NCBI GenBank assembly: GCA_031177445.1
Contig: JAPSGP010000004.1
Location: 1 to 26,058 of the forward strand
From: Acidimicrobiia bacterium
GTDB lineage: Bacteria > Actinomycetota > Acidimicrobiia > IMCC26256 > JACDBD01
Direction: 5' to 3'
DNA length: 26,058 bases
Part shown: one piece after another, positions 7,965 to 14,943 of the stretch
Layout of the letters: every line of letters starts with the position of its first letter
How positions within the stretch are numbered: position 1 is the stretch's first letter
Notes under the pieces: model-generated
Database searches by the model: none
Seen by the model: only the letters and a program-made list of their open reading frames with translations
Told to the model about the DNA's origin: nothing
Program-made: the position numbers and the translations under genes

Positions 7965-9059
7965 ATGGAAACGGCGAAGCGCAAGCGCTCCACGGTCATC
8001 GCCATCATCGGGGCGTCGACGGTAGCGCTGTGGATCATCGCCTGGCTCGTCGTCGCGGTCATCGTGCCGCTCGTTCGTGAAGCGGAGTGCGCCGGCATCG
8101 AGTTCGGGCCGAGCACGCCAAGCGCGCCAGGACCACGTCCGGAGCCGCCGCCGATCGGCGGGACGGGCGGTATCGCCGGCGACCTCCGATCGGCCCTGCG
8201 CTCACCGGGAGAGGCGGTCTACTGCGACGACTTCGCCGACCCATTCGTGTTGCGCGTCGGTTCCAAGTACTACGCCTACGGCACCAACACCGGGAAGTTC
8301 CACGTTCCCGTGTTGACGTCGAGCGGGCTCTTCGGGACGGCGCGTGTCTCGGACGCGCTTCCTCGGCTTCCGTCCTGGACGACCGCAGGCAAGGTGTGGG
8401 CACCCGCGGTGCTCGCACGCCCCGCCGGCTTCGTCCTCTACTACGCGACCGCGGCGCCCGACGGGAACCGGGAGTGCCTCTCACGTGCGTTCGCGGCGAG
8501 CCCACGGGGACCGTTTGTCGACGAGTCGACCGGGCCGTTCGTGTGCCCGCCCACCGGCGGCGCCATCGACCCCAGTCCGGCGATCGACGCCGAGGGCCGC
8601 GCCTACCTCTACTGGAAGGAGTACGGGAGGACGGACGGCATCGTCGGTCAGGAGCTCACCCCCGATGGGCTGGGTCTCGCCGGCGAGCCGACGGTGCTGC
8701 TCACCGCCGACGAGGCGTGGGAGGGCGGCATCGTCGAAGGGCCCAGCGTGGTCGAGAACGAAGGGCGCTACTACCTCTTCTACTCGGGGAACCAGTGGTC
8801 GACGGCGGCGTACGCGATGGGCTACGCCGTCTGCACCACCCCGCTGGGGCCGTGCCTCGCGCCTGCCGGCGGGCCCTGGCTCGCGTCGACGGACCGCGCC
8901 GAGGGCCCGGGCGGAGGCGAGATCTTTCGCGACGACGACGGACAGATCTGGCTCGTCCTCCACGCCTGGGTCCGCGGCCGGGTCGGGTATCCCGACGGTG
9001 CCCGCAACCTGTTCGTCGTGCCGCTGGTCTTCAGCGCCGGCATCCCCTCGGCCGCGTAG
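7965..9059 (+). CDS. Membrane-anchored glycoside hydrolase family 43-like protein
   Basis: A 364-residue protein with one N-terminal transmembrane anchor (about residues 10-37, after the basic METAKRKR), a Pro-rich linker (about 48-65), and an extracytoplasmic five-bladed-propeller domain. All three acidic residues expected for GH43-type enzymes are visible: the general base D92 in FADPFV, the pKa-tuning D202 in AIDPSP, and the general acid E258 in VEGPSV. Blade repeats such as RYYLFYSGN and RAYLYWKEYG support the fold. GH43 enzymes usually cleave arabinan or xylan side chains; the substrate here is unknown. ATG 7965 is preferred over GTG 7962 because of the GGAG spacing. It has no sugar-utilisation neighbours, and broken genes flank it on both sides. 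Confidence 0.85.
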   Translation: METAKRKRSTVIAIIGASTVALWIIAWLVVAVIVPLVREAECAGIEFGPSTPSAPGPRPEPPPIGGTGGIAGDLRSALRSPGEAVYCDDFADPFVLRVGSKYYAYGTNTGKFHVPVLTSSGLFGTARVSDALPRLPSWTTAGKVWAPAVLARPAGFVLYYATAAPDGNRECLSRAFAASPRGPFVDESTGPFVCPPTGGAIDPSPAIDAEGRAYLYWKEYGRTDGIVGQELTPDGLGLAGEPTVLLTADEAWEGGIVEGPSVVENEGRYYLFYSGNQWSTAAYAMGYAVCTTPLGPCLAPAGGPWLASTDRAEGPGGGEIFRDDDGQIWLVLHAWVRGRVGYPDGARNLFVVPLVFSAGIPSAA

Positions 9060-9084
9060 CTGCACGCGCGTACGCCGGTGCGTC

Positions 9085-9090
9085 TAGCCT
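9085..9090 (+). promoter_or_regulatory. Possible -10 box (TAGCCT) of the M48-like gene
   Basis: TAGCCT lies 23 bases before GTG 9114 and 59 before GTG 9150, the two candidate starts. No SD sequence or -35 decides between them. Confidence 0.25.
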
Positions 9091-9149
9091 CCGGCGACCA
9101 CCCGCTCCGGATCGTGCACGACGGGGGCAGTCGCAGTGCAGAACGTCTC

Positions 9150-10264
9150 GTGAGTGGCGCGGCGCCGGATACCGGTTCCCTCGCCGACCCGACATCCCCC
9201 TTTCGGTGGGACGGCGACCTCGATCGCCGGCGCACCCGTGCGCACAAGCGCGCGGTGGTCGTCGTCCTCCTGGGATGCGCGATCCAGGCCGCGTACGCGG
9301 CGGCCCTGGCTTTCATCGTCCTGTTCGCGGCGGCACGGTTCCACACGTTTTGGAGCGACGACTCCCTTGGGATTCACCCCTCTGGCGCTTCGGGCTCCTC
9401 GGCGCGGCCGGCTTCGCCGCGGCTGCGTTCGCGCTGACGGCCGCGTTGACCGCGCTCGGCGCGCTTCGGGGCTCGGCGGCCTGGATCCTCAAGGGTCTCC
9501 CGATTCGTCAGGGTGACGCCGAGGAGCTGCGTCAGGTTCGGAACGTCGTCGACGCGCTCGCGGTGGGTCTCGGAGTCCATGCACCGGACGTGATGGTGAT
9601 CGACGAGCCGGCACCGAACACCATCTCGGGGTGGACCGGAGGGAATCGATCCGTGTTTGTGACGATGGGCGTGATCGAGTTGCCGCGGCCGGAGATCGAG
9701 GCGATGTGCGCGCACGAAATGGCGCAGCTCCATGCGCCCGACTCCAAGCTGGTCGGCGCCGCGTTCATGGCCCTCCTCCGCGCGCGGAACCTGAGCGGTG
9801 CGATCGCCGCCATCGGCGCGCTCATGGTCGTGGGGACCGTCGGCGGCGCGCTCGAGGCCGAGGTCTTCCTTCCGTCGGTGTTCGCGGTGGGGCTCGCGCT
9901 GGTCGTGGTCTCCGCGCTCGCCCTCACGCTCCTGCGGAACCCCCTTTATTGGCTGCGCGATGCCGTCATCGACCTCGCCGACGTCGCCGCCGTGCACCTG
10001 GCGCGGAACCCTCGGGCCCTCGCCGCGGTCCTCGAACGGCTCGGCGAGAACGAGCGCCGGGTCGCGACGACGACCGGCCGATGCGCGCTGCTGTGGTTCG
10101 AAGCGGTCGAGGCCGTGTTCGAAGGGCGCCCGGACGACTCGGCCAACCCGAAGAAGAAGGTCGACTCCGGGCGGCTGGCGGCGGCCAATGGCCGGTCGCG
10201 GGCGGAGCTGGCGCGTCGGGCGGCGCTCGTCGAGGCGACCGCGGCCGGCATGCGCAAGGGCTGA
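9150..10264 (+). pseudogene. Frameshifted M48-like membrane protein with degenerate zinc site
   Basis: The N-terminal part runs from GTG 9150 (or GTG 9114) in one frame: a hydrophilic start, then a first membrane helix (VVVVLLGCAIQAAYAAALAF) up to about SDDS. The rest lies one frame over, starting near PLWRFGLLG (about 9377): a second helix, then a domain like HtpX/M48 peptidases (NTISGWTGGNRSVFVT, MGVIELPRPEIEAMCAHEM), two more helices, and LADVAAVHLARNPRALA. A single missing base within about 9363-9377 would rejoin the frames. The zinc motif reads HEMAQ (9713-9727) instead of HExxH, and the third-ligand Glu of the ExxAD motif is Ile (codon 9968). Even if the frameshift is a sequence error, metalloprotease activity is unlikely. 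Confidence 0.7.
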
Positions 10265-10296
10265 CCAAGTCATCATCCCGGGGCATTCACGGCAAA

Positions 10297-10325
10297 TAGA
10301 CCGAATGTGGGGCGCGGTCTAATAT
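10297..10325 (+). promoter_or_regulatory. Predicted promoter of the CAP-domain lipoprotein gene
   Basis: TAATAT (10320-10325) is the most canonical -10 box in the window. TAGACC (10297-10302) sits 17 bases upstream as a weak -35. The leader to GTG 10381 would be about 50 bases. Confidence 0.45.
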
Positions 10326-10380
10326 CCCGCGGCCATCGCGCGCAGGGCGCGGGGGCGAGCACGGACCGTGGGCGGGAGCG

Positions 10381-10860
10381 GTGGGCGGGTACAGGGCGGG
10401 ATCTCGGCGTTGGAAGGCCGCAGCGACGATCGGTGCCGTTGCACTCGCGATCGGCCTCACGGGATGCATGAACGTCCCTGGCGAAGCCTCCCGGAATCGC
10501 GTCGTGTGGGATCACAATTCCGCCCGAGCCTTCGCGGCGCGCAGCTCACTCGCGGTCGACCCGACGGCGACACTCCGGGCCCAGCAAGTCGCCGATCGCG
10601 TGCGCGACGAGTCGGGAAGTCGGGACTGCCGGTTGGCGCACACGCACGCGTCCGACATGTGGGCGTATTACGGCCGGAGCTGGGGCGAGAACGTCGGGTG
10701 CTATCCCGGTTGCGCAGACGCCGCCCGGCGCGTGACGAAGGAGTTCCTGGCGAGCCCGGAGCACCGCGACAACGTCCTGAGCACGACCTACTCGGCATTC
10801 GGTGTCGGTGTCGCCTGCAACGACCGATACCTGTTCGTCGCGGTGCAGTTCGTCGCCTGA
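10381..10860 (+). CDS. CAP/SCP-domain lipoprotein
   Basis: A 159-residue predicted lipoprotein. A basic start (MGGYRAGSRRWK) leads into a hydrophobic segment and the lipobox LTGC (Cys at residue 29), so it should be lipidated and anchored outside the membrane. The mature part follows the CAP (cysteine-rich secretory/SCP) plan: DHNSARAFAARSSLAVDP, then HTHASDMWAYYG, WGENVGCYPGC, FLASPEHRDNVLS and FGVGVACNDRYLFVAVQF. Several Cys residues could form disulfides. Bacterial CAP proteins are common in actinobacteria but mostly uncharacterised. The start is GTG 10381; no strong SD was seen. It lies 65 bases upstream of the sigma factor start. Confidence 0.82.
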   Translation: MGGYRAGSRRWKAAATIGAVALAIGLTGCMNVPGEASRNRVVWDHNSARAFAARSSLAVDPTATLRAQQVADRVRDESGSRDCRLAHTHASDMWAYYGRSWGENVGCYPGCADAARRVTKEFLASPEHRDNVLSTTYSAFGVGVACNDRYLFVAVQFVA

Positions 10861-10912
10861 GGCGCGCCGTCCCGTTCTGCGTCTCGGATCAGGACATGAC
10901 CAGCGCGACCGG

Positions 10913-10918
10913 TACCCT
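10913..10918 (+). promoter_or_regulatory. Predicted -10 box (TACCCT) of the sigma factor gene
   Basis: TACCCT ends 7 bases before ATG 10926, predicting a leaderless mRNA. It therefore supports ATG 10926 over the in-frame ATG at 10896. No good -35 is visible. Confidence 0.45.
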
Positions 10919-10925
10919 GGCGGCG

Positions 10926-11510
10926 ATGGCCGACCAAGCGGAGTTCGCCGAGCTCGCGATGCCGTACATGTCGGCCTTGTACTCCGCCGCGTTGCGCATG
11001 ACCCGCAACGCCTCCGACGCCGAGGACCTGGTACAGGAGACCTACCTCCGCGCCTACCGAGGGTTCGGCGGCTTCCGCGAAGGCACGAATCTCAAGGCCT
11101 GGCTCTACAAGATCCTCACCAACACGTTCATCAACATGTACCGGGCGCGCAAGCGACGCCCCGACGAGGTGGATCTCGAGGACACCGAGGACTTCTACCT
11201 CTACCGGCGACTCGGCGGGCTCGAGGCGGCCAATGCCGATCGCACCCCCGAATCGGAGGTGCTCGAGTCGATCCCCGACGACGAGGTGAAGCGAGCGTTG
11301 GAGAGCCTCCCGGAGCAGTTCCGGATGGCGGTGATGCTCGCCGACGTCGAAGGGTTCTCCTACAAGGAGATCGCCGACATCATGGGCGTGCCCATCGGAA
11401 CGGTGATGAGCCGCCTGCATCGCGGAAGAAGGCAGCTGCAAAGAGCGTTGTGGGAGTTTGCCGGAGAACGAGGGCTGCTTCCCGAAACCGCAGACCAAGC
11501 GGGGGGATGA
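10926..11510 (+). CDS. sigH: ECF RNA polymerase sigma factor, SigH/SigR type
   Basis: A 194-residue ECF sigma factor. Region 2 is clear: ALRMTRNASDAEDLVQETYL, then GTNLKAWLYKILTNTFINMY. Region 4 includes LPEQFRMAVMLADVEGFSY, KEIADIMGVPIGTVMSRL and HRGRRQLQ. From memory the sequence follows M. tuberculosis SigH and Streptomyces SigR closely; these direct the response to thiol-oxidative and heat stress. The next gene encodes a zinc anti-sigma factor, as in sigR-rsrA. Usual regulon members such as thioredoxin genes are not adjacent. If the analogy holds, it stays bound by the anti-sigma factor until disulfide stress. ATG 10926 was chosen from the -10 box spacing. Confidence 0.93.
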   Translation: MADQAEFAELAMPYMSALYSAALRMTRNASDAEDLVQETYLRAYRGFGGFREGTNLKAWLYKILTNTFINMYRARKRRPDEVDLEDTEDFYLYRRLGGLEAANADRTPESEVLESIPDDEVKRALESLPEQFRMAVMLADVEGFSYKEIADIMGVPIGTVMSRLHRGRRQLQRALWEFAGERGLLPETADQAGG

Positions 11511-11517
11511 AAGAAGC

Positions 11518-11781
11518 ATGGACTGCGACGACGCGATCATCCGCATCTATCAATACCTGGACGGGGAGCTCACCATCTGGCGGCGGCGGGCCATCGCGCG
11601 TCATCTCGACGAGTGCCCTCCCTGCGCCGAGGGCTTCGACTTCGAGATCGAGCTGCGCCAGGTGATCGCATCGAAGTGCCGCGACGAAGTGCCGCCGGAG
11701 CTCAAGCGCCGAATCGCCGAGGCGATCGGGCTGCCGGGGAAACCGCGCCGGGATTTCCCTCCTGTCGGAGGCAGCCTGTAG
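11518..11781 (+). CDS. rsrA: Zinc-associated anti-sigma factor (RsrA/RshA type)
   Basis: An 87-residue protein with the ZAS pattern: C3 near the N-terminus, then H29-x3-C33-x2-C36 (RHLDECPPC). In RsrA these residues hold a zinc that is lost when the cysteines form a disulfide, which releases the sigma factor. Spacing and length fit the family. The remainder is a helical stretch (FEIELRQVIASKCRDEVP, with one more Cys), then a Pro/Gly-rich end. The start ATG 11518 lies 7 bases after the sigma stop, with a G-rich SD-like run (11501-11505) and GAAAGAAG before it. The pair is almost certainly co-transcribed. Assignment rests on the motif and position. Confidence 0.9.
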   Translation: MDCDDAIIRIYQYLDGELTIWRRRAIARHLDECPPCAEGFDFEIELRQVIASKCRDEVPPELKRRIAEAIGLPGKPRRDFPPVGGSL

Positions 11782-11790
11782 GCATCCGCC

Positions 11791-11822
11791 TACGATGGCG
11801 GTCCGCCGAGCGCTCGGGGAGG
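11791..11822 (+). promoter_or_regulatory. Possible -10 box (TACGAT) and strong SD of the small membrane protein gene
   Basis: TACGAT (11791-11796) could be a -10 element. GGGGAGG (11816-11822) lies 8 bases before GTG 11831 and is a good ribosome binding site. The promoter call is weak; the SD is clear. Confidence 0.35.
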
Positions 11823-11830
11823 TCTAGGTC

Positions 11831-12052
11831 GTGAAGGTCGTCCGTCTCGCTGCGATCACCTTGGGCATTCTCGTGATCGCGGCGTCGCCGGCGGGAGCCG
11901 CGCCCACCGTCGCCACGGATGAGAAGTTCTGGTTCTACTGGGTCGCACCACTTCTCTTGTTCGGGTTCGTCGGCTTCCTCGGCGCCCTTGCCGCCGGCTA
12001 CTACGTCAGGGTCATCCGCCCGAAGCATCGCGGACGTCCGGTCGACCAGTGA
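11831..12052 (+). CDS. Small membrane protein of unknown function
   Basis: A 73-residue protein starting at GTG 11831. Residues 1-23 resemble a cleavable signal peptide (VKVVRLAAITLGILVIAASP then AGAAP). After a short stretch (TVATDEKFW) a single transmembrane helix follows (about residues 35-58, YWVAPLLLFGFVGFLGALAA), then a basic tail (RVIRPKHRGRP). The predicted arrangement is a mature protein with one helix and a cytoplasmic basic tail. I do not recognise a family. Its stop overlaps the start of the DUF2342 metalloprotease gene (GTGA), so the two are translationally coupled; whether they act together is unknown. The strong SD and GC-rich third codon positions support it as a real gene. 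Confidence 0.72.
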   Translation: MKVVRLAAITLGILVIAASPAGAAPTVATDEKFWFYWVAPLLLFGFVGFLGALAAGYYVRVIRPKHRGRPVDQ

Positions 12053-13134
12053 CACAGACGGAGCCCGCGCCGGCGGAAGCAGTCGCTCCCGATCCGGTCG
12101 ACTGGGCGCTCGCGGCGCGCGTCGCCCGCCGCTTCGCCGGCCGCGACTCGGGCGGGGGGGCCGAGCTGCAGGTCGTGCTGCGTTCGGACTTCGCCGATGT
12201 GACGGCGCAGGCCGAGCATCTGGTCGCCGAGTTCACCGGCCTGCAGGCGCCCGGGACGGCGGTCGCAGAGGTGCTCGACCGGTCGCAGTGGGTCGAGGCC
12301 AACGTCGCCTCGATGCGCCGCCTGCTCTCGCCGCTCACCGCGCGCGTCGGCGAACGGGTCGCGAAGAGCCCGATCGCCCCGGTGGGCCGGCGGGTAGCCG
12401 GCACCGAGATGGGGGTGTTGCTCGGGTTCATGGCCCAACGCGTGCTCGGTCAGTACGACGTGCTCGTCCCCAACGACCCGGGCGCTCCGGTGCCGGGCGG
12501 AGCTGTGTACTACGTCGGGCCGAACGTCGTCGCGCTCGAAAAGCGCTACGCGTTCCGACCGCGTGACTTCCGTCTCTGGATCGCGATCCACGAGGTCACG
12601 CACCGGGCGCAGTTCATGGCGGTCCCGTGGATGAAGCCCTACTTCCTCGCGCTCGTCGACCAGGCGCTCGAGATCGTCGATCCCGATCCGGGCCGGCTGA
12701 TGCACGCGCTGCGGCGAGCCGCCGAAGAGCTGCGCCGCGGGCACAACCCGCTCGACGACGGTGGGCTGGTGGCGCTCCTCGCCACCGACCAGCAGCGGGG
12801 CGTCCTCGCCCAGGTGCAGGCGCTCATGTCGGTGCTCGAGGGCCACGGCAACAGCGTGATGAACCACGTCGGCAGTCGTCACGTCGCCGGGCAGGAGCGG
12901 ATGGCACGCGTCCTCCAGGCGCGGCGCCGGACCCGCGGTGTCGCCGGGTTCCTCTTCAAGCTGCTCGGCATCGAGTCGAAGCTCCGCCAGTACGAGGTCG
13001 GCGAGGCCTTCGTCGAAGCGGTCGAACGGGAGGGCGGACCGGGTGCGATCAATGCGGTGTGGCGTGCGCCGGAGGCGCTTCCCACGCTCGAGGAGCTCCG
13101 GCAACCGTCTGTCTGGCTCGCGCGCGTCGCCTGA
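12049..13134 (+). CDS. DUF2342 / coenzyme F420-associated zinc metalloprotease-like protein
   Basis: A 361-residue soluble protein of the actinobacterial DUF2342 family, described as putative zinc-dependent metalloprotease or 'F420 biosynthesis-associated' protein. The HExxH motif is HEVTH (H181-H185) within LWIAIHEVTHRAQFMAVPWM. Another conserved-looking block is VLEGHGNSVMNHVG, followed by RMARVLQARRRTRG, GVAGFLFKLLGIESKLRQYE and GEAFVEAVEREGG. No signal peptide or membrane helix is seen. The gene neighbours tilS-hpt-ftsH, as does Rv3626c in M. tuberculosis. The GTG start overlaps the previous stop (GTGA). The actual substrate is unknown, and the F420 link is a phylogenetic-profile label, not a proven function. 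Confidence 0.87.
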   Translation: MTQTEPAPAEAVAPDPVDWALAARVARRFAGRDSGGGAELQVVLRSDFADVTAQAEHLVAEFTGLQAPGTAVAEVLDRSQWVEANVASMRRLLSPLTARVGERVAKSPIAPVGRRVAGTEMGVLLGFMAQRVLGQYDVLVPNDPGAPVPGGAVYYVGPNVVALEKRYAFRPRDFRLWIAIHEVTHRAQFMAVPWMKPYFLALVDQALEIVDPDPGRLMHALRRAAEELRRGHNPLDDGGLVALLATDQQRGVLAQVQALMSVLEGHGNSVMNHVGSRHVAGQERMARVLQARRRTRGVAGFLFKLLGIESKLRQYEVGEAFVEAVEREGGPGAINAVWRAPEALPTLEELRQPSVWLARVA

Positions 13135-13152
13135 CGTCGGCCGCGTCACCAC

Positions 13153-13182
13153 CTGACGAGGCTCGCGCGCGGTAACTATTCT
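13153..13182 (+). promoter_or_regulatory. Predicted promoter of the response regulator gene
   Basis: CTGACG (13153-13158) and TATTCT (13177-13182) are separated by 18 bases. The -10 ends exactly 7 bases before ATG 13190, so the message is predicted to be leaderless. Confidence 0.5.
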
Positions 13183-13189
13183 CGGCTGG

Positions 13190-13972
13190 ATGGCCGTGGT
13201 GCTCGTGGTCGACGACGAGCCCGACATTCGCGAACTGGTTCGCATCAACCTCGAGCAGGCCGGGCATCGCGTGATCACCGCAGCGAACGGCAGCGAGGCG
13301 CTTGCGCTCCTTCGCGACGAGACACCGGATGCGATGTTCCTCGACGTGCGCATGCCCGGGCTCGACGGGTGGGCGGTGCTCGAGGAGCTGAAGAGCGAGT
13401 CGGGACGCGACCTCTCCGAGATCCCGGTCTTCATGGTCACCGCGGCCGACGAACCGGAGTCGCGCTTGCGGGGTGGGATCGAAGGTGCGTTGCAGTACAT
13501 CACCAAGCCTTTCGACCCGCAGGAGCTGGTGCGGGTGCTCGACCGCGCGCTGGATCCGTCGGCGCCATCGGAGCGCGATCAGCGTCGCCAGGTGCAGGAA
13601 AAGGCCCTGGCCGACATCGCGCGCTTCGAGCGCACGGGCACGCCCGAGGGTGACGACGCGCCCGAGCCGAGGGTCCGGCTCACCCGGCTCGAGCACTCGC
13701 CGACCACGCCGACGCCTCCTCCACGGGTGCGCGTGGCGCGCGAGCGGATGGGCGAGCTGACACCGAAGCAACGCCAGCTGCTCGAGGAGCTCGCAACCCG
13801 AACCCCGGTGACCGCGGTCGCGCAGCACCTGGGGATGAGTCGCAGCAACGTGTACGCCAGCTTGCGCCGCATCTGTCGCCGCTTGGGCCTCAAGAGCACC
13901 GACGAGCTGCTGGCGCTGCTCCGGCAGGGCGCGTTGTTGCCGACCGGGCCGAGCGCAGGCCCGCTCACGTGA
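13190..13972 (+). CDS. Orphan response regulator (receiver plus LuxR-like helix-turn-helix)
   Basis: A 260-residue protein. The N-terminal receiver domain (1-120) has the acidic pair D8-D9, phospho-acceptor D52 in FLDVRMPG, the Thr of FMVTAADE, and K106 in YITKPFDP, so it should be phosphorylatable. A charged, Pro-rich linker (about 125-185) follows. The C-terminal segment LTPKQRQLLEELATRTPVTA, then QHLGMSRSNVYASLRRIC and RRLGLKSTDELLALL, is a LuxR/GerE-like DNA-binding domain. No histidine kinase gene is in the window. The gene is translationally coupled to tilS (GTGA overlap), an unusual partner. ATG 13190 is supported by the -10 box 7 bases upstream. The regulated genes cannot be inferred. 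Confidence 0.9.
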   Translation: MAVVLVVDDEPDIRELVRINLEQAGHRVITAANGSEALALLRDETPDAMFLDVRMPGLDGWAVLEELKSESGRDLSEIPVFMVTAADEPESRLRGGIEGALQYITKPFDPQELVRVLDRALDPSAPSERDQRRQVQEKALADIARFERTGTPEGDDAPEPRVRLTRLEHSPTTPTPPPRVRVARERMGELTPKQRQLLEELATRTPVTAVAQHLGMSRSNVYASLRRICRRLGLKSTDELLALLRQGALLPTGPSAGPLT

Positions 13973-14943
13973 CGGCGATCGCGCTCGCCGGGTGGCGCGC
14001 CCGATTGCGCGGGCTGGAGGCCGTCGCGCCGCCGGTGGTGGTGGGATGCTCGGGCGGCGCCGATTCCACGGCCTTGCTCGCCGTTGCCGTCGACGTCGAC
14101 CTCGATCCGATCGCGGTCCATGTCGATCACGGTCTGCGTCCCGACGGCGACGCCGAGGCCGCGCACGTCGCCGCCGTCGCAGCACGACTCGGGGCGCGGT
14201 TCGAAGCCCGACGGGTTCGGGTGCCGCCCGGCGCGAACCTCGAGGCGCGGGCACGGGACGAACGCTACGAGGCACTCGAAGCGGTGCAGTCCGAGCTCGG
14301 CGGGGACGTGGTCCTCGTCGGCCACACCCTCGACGACCAGGCGGAAACCGTGCTGTTGAACCTGCTGCGCGGCAGCGGTTCGGCCGGGCTCGCGGGGATG
14401 CCCGTGCGTCGGGGACGAATCGTTCGACCGCTCCTCGGCATCCGCCACGCGGAGACGATTGCGCTGTGTGCAGAGCTCGGCATCACGCCGCTGCACGACC
14501 CGTCGAACGATGACACCTCGTTCCGGCGAGCGTGGGTGCGACACGAGCTGCTCCCCCTGCTCGATCGCGGCGCGGCGCGTGACATGGCGCCGGTGCTGGC
14601 GCGCCAAGCCGACGTCCTCCGAGCGGAATCGGAGTTCCTCGACGAGCTCGCCCGCAATGAGTGGCCGACCGAAGCGGGCGCCACGTCGTGTGACCTTGCG
14701 CGTCTCCACGCGCCGGTTGCCCGGCGGGCGGTGCGGTGCTGGCTCGGCCAACCCCCGCCGTCCTTCGACGAGGTCGAGGCCGTCCTGGCGATCGCCCGCG
14801 GCGAAGGTGTCGCCGCCGACCTTGCCGGTGGGCGGCGCGTGGTCGTCCGTCGCGGTGTGATGCACATCGAGCGAGCCGGTACGGTGACCGCGGCTCGGAA
14901 ACGCCGTGCCGCCGTAGCCGTGGCGGCGGAGGAATTGGCATGA
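13969..14943 (+). CDS. tilS: tRNA(Ile)-lysidine synthetase
   Basis: A 324-residue enzyme that adds lysine to C34 of the CAU-anticodon tRNA-Ile, changing it to read AUA. The N-type ATP pyrophosphatase P-loop is SGGADS (28-33). Other family blocks are HVDHGLRPDGDAEAAHVAAV, GHTLDDQAETVLLNLLRGSG, RPLLGIRHAETIALC and the specificity segment HDPSNDDTSFRRAWVRHELL. The C-terminal domain is short, as in many actinobacteria. Starts at GTG 13969 inside the response regulator stop, and its own stop overlaps hpt (ATGA). The tilS-hpt-ftsH order is widely conserved in bacteria. Confidence 0.95.
   Translation: MTAIALAGWRARLRGLEAVAPPVVVGCSGGADSTALLAVAVDVDLDPIAVHVDHGLRPDGDAEAAHVAAVAARLGARFEARRVRVPPGANLEARARDERYEALEAVQSELGGDVVLVGHTLDDQAETVLLNLLRGSGSAGLAGMPVRRGRIVRPLLGIRHAETIALCAELGITPLHDPSNDDTSFRRAWVRHELLPLLDRGAARDMAPVLARQADVLRAESEFLDELARNEWPTEAGATSCDLARLHAPVARRAVRCWLGQPPPSFDEVEAVLAIARGEGVAADLAGGRRVVVRRGVMHIERAGTVTAARKRRAAVAVAAEELA

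Noticed and set aside
8087..9100. Long shadow frames across the GH43 gene on both strands.
   Set aside because: The GH43 frame has ordered catalytic motifs and an N-terminal anchor. The others are Arg/Pro/Ala-rich without features. Only the last part of one (from about 9377) is real, as the M48-like C-terminal half.
10896..10898. Upstream ATG as the sigma factor start (10 residues longer).
   Set aside because: The -10 box TACCCT lies between this ATG and ATG 10926, so the upstream codon would not be on the mRNA. The extra residues have no SD.
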